In this document: positions 23,473-31,930 of the stretch, piece after piece
Layout of the letters: every line of letters begins with the position of its first letter
Position numbering within the stretch: the stretch's first letter is position 1
NCBI GenBank assembly: GCA_039990395.1
Contig: JBDXFZ010000146.1
Coordinates: 1,178,001-1,242,000 of the forward strand
Length of the DNA stretch: 64,000 nucleotides
Direction: 5' to 3'
Source: CALINF01 sp039990395
Lineage (GTDB): Bacteria > Pseudomonadota > Gammaproteobacteria > Pseudomonadales > Halieaceae
Position numbers and translations under genes: made by a program
The notes under the pieces: generated by a model
What the model was told of the DNA's origin: nothing
What the model saw: only the letters and a program-made list of their open reading frames with translations
Database searches by the model: none

Positions 23473-24369
23473 CTACGAATCCGCCAGTCGTGCACGCCGG
23501 TTCTGCGTTAGCGCGATACCAATACAGATCGCCACAAGGCCCACAAACTGACTGGGCTGCGCAGGCTCATTGAGTAGCAACACACCGGCGCCAAACGCCA
23601 ATACCGGTATAACGTAGTTGATAATAGACAGGAATGAGGGACCACAGTCTGAGACAACCTTAAAGTACACCCAGGTTGCTAGGCCGGTGGAGAACACGCC
23701 CAATACCACTACCGCCATTAGCGAACGGCTATCGAGCGCGACGGTCCATGGCCTATCAATCACCAGGGTAAAGGGTAGCAATAACACTGTACCCAGAATG
23801 AGTGAACCGGTAGCAACCACTAATGTATTGATTTGGGGTATACGCTTTGTGTAAATCGAATTTACTGCATACGCAAGGGTCGACAGCAGTACGGCCAATT
23901 GAGCAATCAGGTGCCCTGCTCCTATGCCCGAAAGCACATCACCACCGATAAGTACGACGACGCCTGCAAGACCTAGCAGCACACCGGCGATTCGCCGCGG
24001 CGTGAGGCTGTCGCCGTGAACATAGAAGTGAGCCAGCACCATCGTAGTGATTGGCATCAGCGCCATCAACAAGCCCGCCTGCGCACTGCTAATGCGGGTT
24101 TCAGCCCAGGATATCAGAGTGAAAGGCAACAGGTTTCCAAGGATACTCAGCAGCAAAAACCGCCACCACCAGACAGGCTCGGTAGGAAGAGAATACCCGT
24201 AGCAGCGCATAACGGCGTACAACGTGGCTGCACCGATCGCGAGACGCAAGTTAACCAGAGTGAAAGGCGCGAAGGACTCCAGCCCAACGGCGATTAGATA
24301 AAAGGCGAACCCCCAGAACAGGCTGAGAAAGGCCAGCATGGCCCAATGCCTGGGCTGGGGGTTATGCAT
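23473..24369 (-). CDS. EamA/DMT family transporter
   Basis: A 298-residue inner-membrane transporter with ten predicted spans in two EamA repeats. The first half holds LSLFWGFAFYLIAVGLE, WAETRISSAQAGLLMALMPI and RIAGVLLGLAGVV. The second half repeats the pattern with LAYAVNSIYTKR and VIPVLAFGAGVLLLNEP. It is a typical drug/metabolite exporter, but the substrate cannot be predicted. It lies nine bases after the stop of the dehydrogenase gene on the same strand and may share its transcript. Confidence 0.9.
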   Translation of the reverse strand: MHNPQPRHWAMLAFLSLFWGFAFYLIAVGLESFAPFTLVNLRLAIGAATLYAVMRCYGYSLPTEPVWWWRFLLLSILGNLLPFTLISWAETRISSAQAGLLMALMPITTMVLAHFYVHGDSLTPRRIAGVLLGLAGVVVLIGGDVLSGIGAGHLIAQLAVLLSTLAYAVNSIYTKRIPQINTLVVATGSLILGTVLLLPFTLVIDRPWTVALDSRSLMAVVVLGVFSTGLATWVYFKVVSDCGPSFLSIINYVIPVLAFGAGVLLLNEPAQPSQFVGLVAICIGIALTQNRRARLADS

Positions 24370-24378
24370 AAACGAAAT

Positions 24379-25506
24379 CTAGCTGTTGGGCTCAATCAAG
24401 AACTTTTCGCCCGTTGCCTGTTTGCAATACACCGACATCGCTTCTGGTGTTAGTGCACCTGCCAGCGATACCTTCTGGGTATAGTGGCTGGCAAAGGTTG
24501 TTTTGATTTCTGCGGCAACGCGTGTACGCATCTCCATGACTTTTTCCATGCCCGCACGTTGCATAAACGGCGTCAGTAACCAACCACCCAAGCCCCAGGA
24601 AAATCCGTAGTTACGCGTCAGCGTGGTAGCACTGCGATCAAGTCCGCCATAAATATAGACCTGCTTGTAGACGTCTGAGCCATAGCGATTATATTCGCCA
24701 AGATCGCGTGCCGCTGCTGCTTCCATGCAGGAAAGAATGTCACTCGCAAGCGCACCGCCGCCAGTTGCATCAAACGCCAGCATCGCGCCAGTATCAACAA
24801 TGGCCTGGGTAAGATCGTTATGGAAACTGTCGGCGCTGGAGTTCACGACAACCTTGGCGCCCATATCACGAAGCAACTTTTCCTGCTCATCTTTACGTAC
24901 GATATTGACCAGATTAATGCCATCGTCCATACAGATGCGGTTAAGCATTTGACCCAGGTTGGAGGCTGCCGCTGTATGAACCAGCCCGGAAAAATTCTCC
25001 ATGCGCATTGTTTCAGTCATACCCAGCGCGGTCATCGGGTTAACAAAGCAGGAGGCGCCTTCTGCTGCGGTTGTGCCATCTTCCAACGGCAGACACTGAA
25101 ACACATTCACGCAGCGATACTGACCGTACATTTCACCGCCAAAAATACCTACCGTTTTACCCATTAATGCTTGAGCTGCATCCGAGGAACCTGCACCAAC
25201 GACAGTGCCTGCTCCTTCGTTACCTACTGGCATAGACTGGCCCAACCGAGGCGCAACCATGCGCATAAACTTCTCAGGGATGCTGGCTGTTACCACGGGG
25301 CGCTCAGGCGTGCCTGAGAACTCCGCTGTAGAAAAGTCAGCGGGGCCCACGAGCAACGCTAAATCAGACGGGTTGATGGGCGTCGCCTCAACTCGCACCA
25401 GAACCTCGTCGGGTCCCGGCTGGGGAATTGCCACTTCTTCCAGCGAGATTTCCAGCTTGGCGTCGTCCGTTATTTTTGAACGTAACTGCATTCCTGTATC
25501 TGACAT
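24379..25506 (-). CDS. Zinc-type (MDR) dehydrogenase/quinone-oxidoreductase-like protein
   Basis: A 375-residue medium-chain dehydrogenase/reductase. The N-terminal GroES-like domain has PGPDEVLVRVEATPINPSD and GNEGAGTVVGAG. The Rossmann domain contains HTAAASNLGQM, in place of the usual GxGxxG, then VVNSSAD and AFDATGGG. Zinc ligands are not clearly seen, so it may be a zinc-less quinone-oxidoreductase or enoyl-reductase type. The start is fixed by AAGGAG seven bases upstream. It is divergent from the acyltransferase gene. Confidence 0.85.
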   Translation of the reverse strand: MSDTGMQLRSKITDDAKLEISLEEVAIPQPGPDEVLVRVEATPINPSDLALLVGPADFSTAEFSGTPERPVVTASIPEKFMRMVAPRLGQSMPVGNEGAGTVVGAGSSDAAQALMGKTVGIFGGEMYGQYRCVNVFQCLPLEDGTTAAEGASCFVNPMTALGMTETMRMENFSGLVHTAAASNLGQMLNRICMDDGINLVNIVRKDEQEKLLRDMGAKVVVNSSADSFHNDLTQAIVDTGAMLAFDATGGGALASDILSCMEAAAARDLGEYNRYGSDVYKQVYIYGGLDRSATTLTRNYGFSWGLGGWLLTPFMQRAGMEKVMEMRTRVAAEIKTTFASHYTQKVSLAGALTPEAMSVYCKQATGEKFLIEPNS

Positions 25507-25658
25507 GATGTCTCCTTGCGTTGGTTCGTTGTTTGCACCTGACTCCTGCGAGCTAAGGTGTCATTTTTCGGACATGCACTGTAGCTGAATTCCACCCGAA
25601 CCGGAATATGTACCCGCATTGAGTCTCTTTTCGCGCTGAATACTCACAGTTTCCTCGC

Positions 25659-25687
25659 CTGACACCGTGCCCCGCGCTCGCTATAAT
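25659..25687 (+). promoter_or_regulatory. Sigma-70-type promoter for the acyltransferase gene
   Basis: CTGACA (25659-25664) and TATAAT (25682-25687) are separated by exactly 17 bases, 5/6 and 6/6 matches to consensus. The predicted start of transcription leaves a short leader of about 25 bases before the ATG at 25718. Confidence 0.6.
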
Positions 25688-25717
25688 CGCCGACCTTTGC
25701 ACAAACTTGAGAAATCC

Positions 25718-26599
25718 ATGGCTACTTTCGACGCGGACAACGACCCTCTGGGCACCCCGGAAGCACTCGAGCGCCACATTCGCAGGGCTCTGGAGGTTCA
25801 GGCGCCTGAGGATCTCGAGTTTGACGTCACCTATAACATCGTCAAACGCTTCTTCAAGCCGAGTGTGCTTAACGCTGAGCGTCTACCGGACAAACCCTGC
25901 TTGTTCATTGGCAATCACTCACTATTTGCAGTAGACGGAATCGTGCTATTGCCGGTGATGCAACGAGACTATGGCCGCTTTTTGCGACCACTGGGGGATA
26001 AGTTCTTGTTCGCCAGCGACAGAACAGCCAAATACATCATGAGCAGAGGTGGCACCATGGGCCACCCGGATGTCTGTCACGCGCTAATGGAGAACCAGCA
26101 AGATATGCTCGTCTTTCCGGGCGGCGCTCATGAAGCCGTAAAGTCTGCGAGCGAGATGTACAAATTGCAGTGGAAAGAGCGCTATGGATTCATCAAGCTC
26201 GCCGCCGCCCACGGCTACACCATTATGCCCTTTGGCATGGTTGGCCCCGATGAGTTTTATAGCCACTTGATAGAGGGTGAGGATCTACCTGATTCGCGTG
26301 TGGGGAAAGTGCTTAAGCGCTTGGGTCTGCTCGATGAGAACGTTCGCTCGGACCTTATGCCTCCAATCCCTCGTGGTGCTCTTGGCACCCTGTTACCCAA
26401 ACCACAGGCCTGTTATATCGGCTTTGGCGATCCGGTTGATCTGTCGGCCTACGAAGGAAAGAAGCTCACAAAAGCCCAGCTTAAAAAGTTGCGAGACCAG
26501 GTAGCACAGGAGATCGAAGAGCAACTGGCCGAATTGCTGTTGATACGGGAACAGAATCGCAAGAACGACGGCTTGCTGCGTCGCATCCTGTCAATCTAA
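25718..26599 (+). CDS. Lysophospholipid/DGAT2-like acyltransferase
   Basis: A 293-residue acyltransferase of the PlsC-like superfamily. The catalytic region is LFIGNHSLFAVDG, an NH(x)nD motif with a slightly longer spacing than classical PlsC, as in bacterial DGAT2-type proteins. VFPGGAHEAVK is the second conserved motif, followed by KERYGFIKLAAAHGYTIMPFG. The frame starts upstream, but the ATG at 25718 follows a good promoter and leader. It probably acylates a glycerolipid or alcohol at the membrane face. Its stop is three bases from the next gene, so the two are an operon. Confidence 0.87.
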   Translation: MATFDADNDPLGTPEALERHIRRALEVQAPEDLEFDVTYNIVKRFFKPSVLNAERLPDKPCLFIGNHSLFAVDGIVLLPVMQRDYGRFLRPLGDKFLFASDRTAKYIMSRGGTMGHPDVCHALMENQQDMLVFPGGAHEAVKSASEMYKLQWKERYGFIKLAAAHGYTIMPFGMVGPDEFYSHLIEGEDLPDSRVGKVLKRLGLLDENVRSDLMPPIPRGALGTLLPKPQACYIGFGDPVDLSAYEGKKLTKAQLKKLRDQVAQEIEEQLAELLLIREQNRKNDGLLRRILSI

Positions 26600-26602
26600 G
26601 CC

Positions 26603-27187
26603 ATGCTAGACCACCTCCGCGGCATTATCTTCGATCTGGATGGCACCCTTGTCGATTCTCAGCTCGACTTCGCGGGAATGAGACGAGAAACCGGTTGTCC
26701 CGAGCAGCATGGACTACTGGAGCATATCGACACGCTCACAGATGAGGACGCCAGGCTAGAGGCCGAGGCAGTAGTGCATCGCTATGAGATGCAGGGAGCT
26801 CGCGATGCAAGCTGGATGCCCGGCGCAGAATCGCTGCTAAAGCGATTGGCCAATTCCCCTATGCCAGCAGGGATCGTCACGCGCAACAGCCGCAGTGCTG
26901 CTCAATTGACACTCACTAAACTGGGCGCACCGGCACTGGATTTGATCACGCGCGAGTGTGCTGCGCCCAAACCAGACCCTGAAGGCCTGCTACAGCTAGC
27001 AGCTCGGTGGCAACTCGCGCCCAGCGTGTTGGCTTATGTTGGAGATTTTCGCTACGACCTCGAGGCGGCCCAGCGTGCAAAAATGACATCGGTTTTGTTT
27101 TTGCAGGACAACAATCGCGACTATGCTGATATGGCCGATGTTGTCTTTCTACACTTCGATGAACTGGCCGAACTACTGAACTTGTAA
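26603..27187 (+). CDS. HAD-IA family phosphatase
   Basis: A 194-residue HAD-IA hydrolase. Motif I is IIFDLDGTLVDSQLDF near the start; motif II is the Thr in IVTRNSR; motif III is the Lys of APKPDPEG; and motif IV is YVGDFRYDLEAAQ. A small helical cap is inserted after motif I. It is in an operon with the acyltransferase upstream (three-base gap), which suggests a lipid-phosphate or phosphoglycolate-like substrate, but this is not shown. It converges with the MATE gene. Confidence 0.88.
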   Translation: MLDHLRGIIFDLDGTLVDSQLDFAGMRRETGCPEQHGLLEHIDTLTDEDARLEAEAVVHRYEMQGARDASWMPGAESLLKRLANSPMPAGIVTRNSRSAAQLTLTKLGAPALDLITRECAAPKPDPEGLLQLAARWQLAPSVLAYVGDFRYDLEAAQRAKMTSVLFLQDNNRDYADMADVVFLHFDELAELLNL

Positions 27188-27251
27188 TAGCCTCAAGCTC
27201 TTCTAGAGAGCACTTTCGCCATGCTAACCCGCATTTCAAGCAGCAACTACC

Positions 27252-28613
27252 CTACTCCGCCATCATTCTGGCAAGCCGCTCAGGCCGACGCCAGGAAGTT
27301 CCGAGCACACGGCTACAGTAGGCTACAGACAACGACATCAAGGTAACCACAAAGACCCACCAGCTGGTCAAAGGCCCAACATCGAGCCACTTGATCAGCA
27401 CGTACTGGATCACGAGCATCAGAACATGAATTGAAATAGAGGTTGTCATCAGCCAGCGCGTATCACCTGCCCCGCGCAGCGTACCGCTGCAAACCAATAT
27501 GACGGCATCCGCCATCACATAAGTCGCCATGCCGATCATCATCTGGCTACCCAACAGAATGATCGCTGAAAAGTCAGCGCCCGGTGTGGCAAACACCGAC
27601 ACCAGATCAACACGAAAGATGATGAACAGCACTCCCATAATGCCGGAGTAACTCAACCCGATAATAAAGCCCGAAGAAATCACCTTATTAGCCTGCGACA
27701 GATCGCCCGCGCCCACAGATCGCCCAATCATACTCATGACTGCGATGTTCAGACCCACAAGCGGTACAAAAGACAACATGTCCCAGTTGAATACGATGGC
27801 CATGGCCGCACCTTCATTTACGCCAAAGCCCTGGAACAGCAAAAGGAAAAAGTTGAAGGTTGCTGCACCAATAAACACTTCCAACGCGGATGGCAAACCT
27901 AACCTCACGTAGCGCTTTAGAATTCCCGCGTTATAGCGAAAGGATTCCAGCACATGAAAGCGCGCACGATGAATCGCGTTGAAGTAGAAGACTAAATACA
28001 CGCTGATTGTGAGCAGCGTTGCCGCCACAGTGCCCAAGGCCGCGCCAACAATGCCAAGTTGCGGCAAACCCAACTTGCCGAAAATCAATACATAACTAAG
28101 CGGAATGTTTAGCAGCACGCCGATAACATCAGCAATCATCACGACGCGAGGATTAGCAATACCGGAAAAATACGAAGCGAAACAAATCTTGATCAGCACG
28201 AGAATCGAACCGGCCATCAGCACATAGTAGTACTGCTGTTCCAGCACCACCTGAGCAGGGTCGTGATCCATATAAGCAAACACGTTGCCCATCATCAGGG
28301 TCACCAGAAAAAGCAGTGGCTGGCATAACACCGCCATCAGAATGCCTTGGGTGACTACCTGCGGGCATTTGCGCAAGTCTCCCGCACCATAGTATTGGGC
28401 TACCAGCGCATTGGCATAAGACATGATGCCGGTAAATAGAGCCGCGCTCACGAAGAAAGTGACACCACCACCAAGCGAGGCCGCGATGTGAGTGGGACTG
28501 ATGCGCGACAAGAAGAAACGATCTGTAAACATCATGATCGCAAAGGCACCCTGAGAAACTACCATGGGCAGCGCCAGCCGGAACAGCTGCTTGAGTGTGG
28601 TCAGTGAAAACAC
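27252..28613 (-). CDS. MATE family efflux transporter
   Basis: A 453-residue inner-membrane transporter of the MATE family, with about twelve spans in two halves. It begins RLALPMVVSQGAFAIMMFTDRFFLSR, the typical MATE first helix, and later has GLPSALEVFIGAATFNFFLLLFQG, with GLNIAVMSMIGRSVGAGD. It exports drugs or metabolites in exchange for Na+ or H+, but the substrate is unknown. The divergent porin gene lies 94 bases away. Confidence 0.93.
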   Translation of the reverse strand: MFSLTTLKQLFRLALPMVVSQGAFAIMMFTDRFFLSRISPTHIAASLGGGVTFFVSAALFTGIMSYANALVAQYYGAGDLRKCPQVVTQGILMAVLCQPLLFLVTLMMGNVFAYMDHDPAQVVLEQQYYYVLMAGSILVLIKICFASYFSGIANPRVVMIADVIGVLLNIPLSYVLIFGKLGLPQLGIVGAALGTVAATLLTISVYLVFYFNAIHRARFHVLESFRYNAGILKRYVRLGLPSALEVFIGAATFNFFLLLFQGFGVNEGAAMAIVFNWDMLSFVPLVGLNIAVMSMIGRSVGAGDLSQANKVISSGFIIGLSYSGIMGVLFIIFRVDLVSVFATPGADFSAIILLGSQMMIGMATYVMADAVILVCSGTLRGAGDTRWLMTTSISIHVLMLVIQYVLIKWLDVGPLTSWWVFVVTLMSLSVAYCSRVLGTSWRRPERLARMMAE

Positions 28614-28707
28614 GAGTTTTCGCCGGTAGTCAGGGGAGCCATATTCTCCACAATCACATATACTTGTCCAAGCTTAGTTTTGTTCATAATCGATACTGGG
28701 AATCTTC

Positions 28708-30084
28708 ATGAATAATAAGTACAGCAAGAGTTTGAGCATGGCAGTTGCCGCAGCGGTTTTTGCTCTGCCAGCGATTGGCGCTACTGACTCCGAGCGCATC
28801 CAGATGCTGGAGGAACAGCTCGTCAAGCAGAAGGCCATGATGGAACAACAGCAGCGCATGCTGGAAGAAATGGAAGCGCAGCTGCAAGGTCTAAAAACGG
28901 ATACTCCTCCGACTCAGCCTTCACAAGAACAACTGGTCACAGTAGAGCAATCAGAAGAGCCAAGCATTCAGCAGCCAATGGCACCCCGAGAGACAGATTT
29001 CAATATTTACGGGCATCTGCAATTGGATGCTATTTACGACTTCAAGCGAGTAGACCCCGACTATGAATCCACGTTGCGTCCGTCCACTATCCCTACTCAA
29101 GGCCAGCCTTTTGGGGATGACGGCACAACAGTATTCAGTGTCAGACAAACTGCGCTGGGGATGCGCGCTGTAGTACCCACGCCCATGGGCGATGTAAAGA
29201 CGTGGTTTGAAATTGACTTGTTCGGCACGGGCTCCGATGCCGGCGATACCACGTTTAGTCTAAGACACGCATGGGTAGAAGTCGGCAATCTTGGTTTTGG
29301 ACAGACCAACTCAAACTTCATGGATATCTCGATCTTCCCCAACGTGGTGGATTGGTGGGGCCCCTCAGGCATGGTCTTCAATCGCAACCCGCAATTACGG
29401 TACACCTGGTCCGGTGAAAAGACGCGGACTGCCATCGCTCTAGAGAAACCCAATGGCAGTTTCAACACGGGCGTTTTTGGCGACCTCTCCCCCGAGTTTG
29501 ACAGCAATGCTACCGCCAAAACCAGCCTGCCAGACTTGACAGCGCATTGGCGCAATGACGCAGACTGGGGGCACTACCAGGTCGCCGGCGTGTTGCGAAA
29601 GCTTGAATTCGAAACACGTAATGAGCCCGGTAACCGACCCAATGGCGATGACACGGGTTGGGGCGTAAACCTGACTGGCTCCATCAATCTGTTGGAGCGC
29701 GATCAATTGAAGCTAGGCGTTGTCTACGGAGAAGGCATCGCGAGCTTTATGAACGATGGCGGTGTCAACCTGGCGCCCGAAGACTTTCAGGCCGAGGCCG
29801 TACCCATATTAGGCGTGACCGCCTATTGGGATCACTACTGGTCCAACCAATGGAGTTCATCGGCGGGATTTTCTATGAACGATGCCGACCCCAGAAATCA
29901 ACAATCGGGGCAAGAGTTTGATGAGGGAATCTACGCCAGCACCAATATTCTCTACACGCCCTACCCTGAACTCTTGATCGGCGCAGAATTCTTGTACGGC
30001 GAACACAAAGATGTCAGTGGGGAAGAAGGCGACGACTATCGAATACAGTTTACCTTCAAGCACAAGTTCTCACGCGATTTTTAA
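28708..30084 (+). CDS. DcaP-type trimeric outer-membrane porin
   Basis: A 458-residue outer-membrane protein. A signal peptide (first about 25 residues, ending AIGA) is followed by an N-terminal coiled coil of about 45 residues (SERIQMLEEQLVKQKAMMEQQQRML in part), a Pro/Gln linker and a beta-barrel. The barrel starts DFNIYGHLQLDAIYD and carries FGQTNSNFMD and a C-terminal ...FTFKHKF. This is the DcaP family layout, known for trimeric porins that take up dicarboxylates or small polar compounds. A long stem-loop lies 11 bases after the stop. Confidence 0.87.
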   Translation: MNNKYSKSLSMAVAAAVFALPAIGATDSERIQMLEEQLVKQKAMMEQQQRMLEEMEAQLQGLKTDTPPTQPSQEQLVTVEQSEEPSIQQPMAPRETDFNIYGHLQLDAIYDFKRVDPDYESTLRPSTIPTQGQPFGDDGTTVFSVRQTALGMRAVVPTPMGDVKTWFEIDLFGTGSDAGDTTFSLRHAWVEVGNLGFGQTNSNFMDISIFPNVVDWWGPSGMVFNRNPQLRYTWSGEKTRTAIALEKPNGSFNTGVFGDLSPEFDSNATAKTSLPDLTAHWRNDADWGHYQVAGVLRKLEFETRNEPGNRPNGDDTGWGVNLTGSINLLERDQLKLGVVYGEGIASFMNDGGVNLAPEDFQAEAVPILGVTAYWDHYWSNQWSSSAGFSMNDADPRNQQSGQEFDEGIYASTNILYTPYPELLIGAEFLYGEHKDVSGEEGDDYRIQFTFKHKFSRDF

Positions 30085-30095
30085 TAAAAGCACCT

Positions 30096-30134
30096 GTTGG
30101 TTCTTGAAGACGGTCACAGGCTTCAAGAACCGAC
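30096..30134. repeat. 14-bp stem-loop after the DcaP-type porin gene
   Basis: GTTGGTTCTTGAAG and CTTCAAGAACCGAC pair over 14 positions with one G-T wobble, around an 11-base loop. There is no T run on the plus side, so it resembles a transcript 3'-end stabiliser or Rho-associated structure more than a simple terminator. Confidence 0.55.
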
Positions 30135-30225
30135 CTAGCAATAGCACCTATTCACAGCATCGGTTATAGACGTCGACGAAAGAGTCTAGATACACTGCGC
30201 ACTACTCTATCTGCCGGTACCCCCA

Positions 30226-31149
30226 ATGCGCCTGTCCAAAATACTGTCTGCTTTGCTGCTGGCTGCTTTTGTCGGTTACGCCTACATCTCTCTCGTGCAT
30301 GTACCGAAACTGGTAACCGCATCCAATCGAATAGATCTTGTGGAAAGGCCCTCAGATGTGGGCTTGGACTACGAAGAATTTCAAATCAATCCTGCTCAGG
30401 AGAACCTGAACCTGAATGGCTGGTGGATGCCTGCTAGTAACCCGCAAGCAGTATTGGTGTTTATTCACGGCGCAGGTTCTGGCCGACATAGCACGTTCTT
30501 CAGCAGTCTGGACTTCTACGCCAAAATGGTTGAGAACCATATTTCTGTAGTGGCTATTGATCTGCGTAATCACGGCACATCAGATGGAGACGAACATGGT
30601 TTGCAGTATGGGCGCACCGAATCAGCGGATGCGATGGCTGCGATCAACTGGGCGAGGCAACATAACCCGGGCATGCCCGCGTTCGCCATGGGTATCTCCA
30701 TGGGTGGCGCCACGATTATTCATGCTGCCGGCAAAGGAGCTCCGTTAGACGGACTCATACTGCTAGACCCCCTACTGGATACGCATTCAGCAGTGCGACG
30801 TGGCGCTACCGTAGAGACTCCGCTGCCCGCGTGGTTCTTCGGACCTGCGGCCTGGGCAGCCACTACTTTCCACGGCTTGCCGTCAGGCGAGCAACAAGCG
30901 TTGTCTATCGCCAAATCGCTCTCGCTCCCCATACTGCTGATTCAGGATCCTGATGATCCGGTTACGATCATCAAATATGCGGACGAACTAGCAGAAGCTA
31001 ATCCGCAGGTCACCTACTGGGTGGCTCCCCCGGTCGACCTCTCTCACCCTGATCTAGCGTGGAAAGGTGCTTGGGGATCGCACGTCGCTGCTTTTCACAT
31101 GTTCCCTGATGAAACCACTCAGCGCGTCGTGGCTTTTATCGATCGCTAG
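30226..31149 (+). CDS. Alpha/beta hydrolase with N-terminal membrane anchor
   Basis: A 307-residue alpha/beta-hydrolase. Residues 5-24 form a hydrophobic segment (LSALLLAAFVGYAYISLV), likely a signal anchor. The oxyanion segment is FIHGAGSGRH, the nucleophile is in AMGISMGGAT (GxSxG, Ser), the acid Asp is probably in IQDPDDPV and the His in the region near GSHVAAF. It is a monocistronic-looking gene between the porin and the peroxiredoxin gene, convergent with the latter. Esterase or peptidase activity is possible; the substrate is unknown. Confidence 0.85.
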   Translation: MRLSKILSALLLAAFVGYAYISLVHVPKLVTASNRIDLVERPSDVGLDYEEFQINPAQENLNLNGWWMPASNPQAVLVFIHGAGSGRHSTFFSSLDFYAKMVENHISVVAIDLRNHGTSDGDEHGLQYGRTESADAMAAINWARQHNPGMPAFAMGISMGGATIIHAAGKGAPLDGLILLDPLLDTHSAVRRGATVETPLPAWFFGPAAWAATTFHGLPSGEQQALSIAKSLSLPILLIQDPDDPVTIIKYADELAEANPQVTYWVAPPVDLSHPDLAWKGAWGSHVAAFHMFPDETTQRVVAFIDR

Positions 31150-31167
31150 ACCTGCGGCCTTTACGAA

Positions 31168-31198
31168 GCGCCAGAGTGAAGTTACGCCGCTCTGGCGC
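31168..31198. terminator. Bidirectional hairpin between convergent genes
   Basis: GCGCCAGAG and CTCTGGCGC form a perfect 9-bp stem with a 13-base loop in the 63-base gap between convergent genes. No T run follows on either side, so function as a terminator is inferred from position only. Confidence 0.4.
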
Positions 31199-31212
31199 AG
31201 GACGAACTCCTT

Positions 31213-31746
31213 CTAGCGCTTTGCGACGCCCAGCGCGTTAAGGTTAGCGATCATATCCTCGGCCGAACTCTTGGGCTTCACGGCGGTATCGATCTTGAGC
31301 ACAGTACCGTCCTTACTGATATAAATCGTGTGGCGCTTCGCGTAACCGCCCATGGCATATACGCCATACGCCTTGGCAGCCGTTCCATCGGGGTCGCTAA
31401 GTAGCGGGAAGTCTGCTTCTGTCTCTTTGGCAAACGCCTCGCTCTTCTCCAGAGGATCGGTACTGGCCATAAAGTAACTCACGTCGTATTGCCTGATCTT
31501 GTCGCCGTTCTCAGCGAGCGATTTACACTCTATTGTGCAGCCAGAGGTAAATGCGCGAGGAAACCAGGCTACGACCACAGCCTGCTTGCCCTTGAAGTCG
31601 TCTAGCGAGTAGGTATTGCCATCTGAGCCCTGCAAGGTGAAATTTGGAGCTGGATCACCCACAGCAGGTTGCGCCAGTGCGAAGCCAGGCAGTGAAAGCG
31701 CAAGGCACGACGCTACCACTCCCATCAAAAATGTCAGTCGTTTCAT
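31213..31746 (-). CDS. Exported peroxiredoxin of the AhpC/TSA-Bcp type
   Basis: A 177-residue protein with a signal peptide (first 26 residues, ending ALA-Q), so it acts in the periplasm. The peroxiredoxin domain starts VGDPAPNFTLQGSDGNTY. Cys70 in FTSGC-T-I-E-C is the peroxidatic residue, and Cys74, four residues on, may be the resolving one as in Bcp-type proteins. It reduces peroxides with a thiol donor. The ATG is preceded by TAGGAG; an upstream start six codons away is less likely. It is divergent from the large amidohydrolase gene. Confidence 0.9.
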   Translation of the reverse strand: MKRLTFLMGVVASCLALSLPGFALAQPAVGDPAPNFTLQGSDGNTYSLDDFKGKQAVVVAWFPRAFTSGCTIECKSLAENGDKIRQYDVSYFMASTDPLEKSEAFAKETEADFPLLSDPDGTAAKAYGVYAMGGYAKRHTIYISKDGTVLKIDTAVKPKSSAEDMIANLNALGVAKR

Positions 31747-31788
31747 GGTTACTCCTAAGGTCAAAGAAATCTATCGGCGAATAAGCCG

Positions 31789-31804
31789 TGCACACCAGTG
31801 TGCA
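31789..31804. promoter_or_regulatory. Perfect inverted repeat in peroxiredoxin-amidohydrolase gap
   Basis: TGCACAC-CA-GTGTGCA is a perfect 7-bp dyad with a 2-base centre, in the divergent gap. Its place and symmetry fit a repressor or activator operator, but no regulator gene is next to it, so this is tentative. Confidence 0.35.
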
Positions 31805-31930
31805 GTTGCTTTAGTACATTGTAGAATACGCACCGCATGCTGCTCGGATCACACCAGCTCCGATGCGTTCGGCTTACAGGTTCAACTTAAGCGGCACTGC
31901 ACCATCCGAAACTGATTAGCAGGAAATTCA

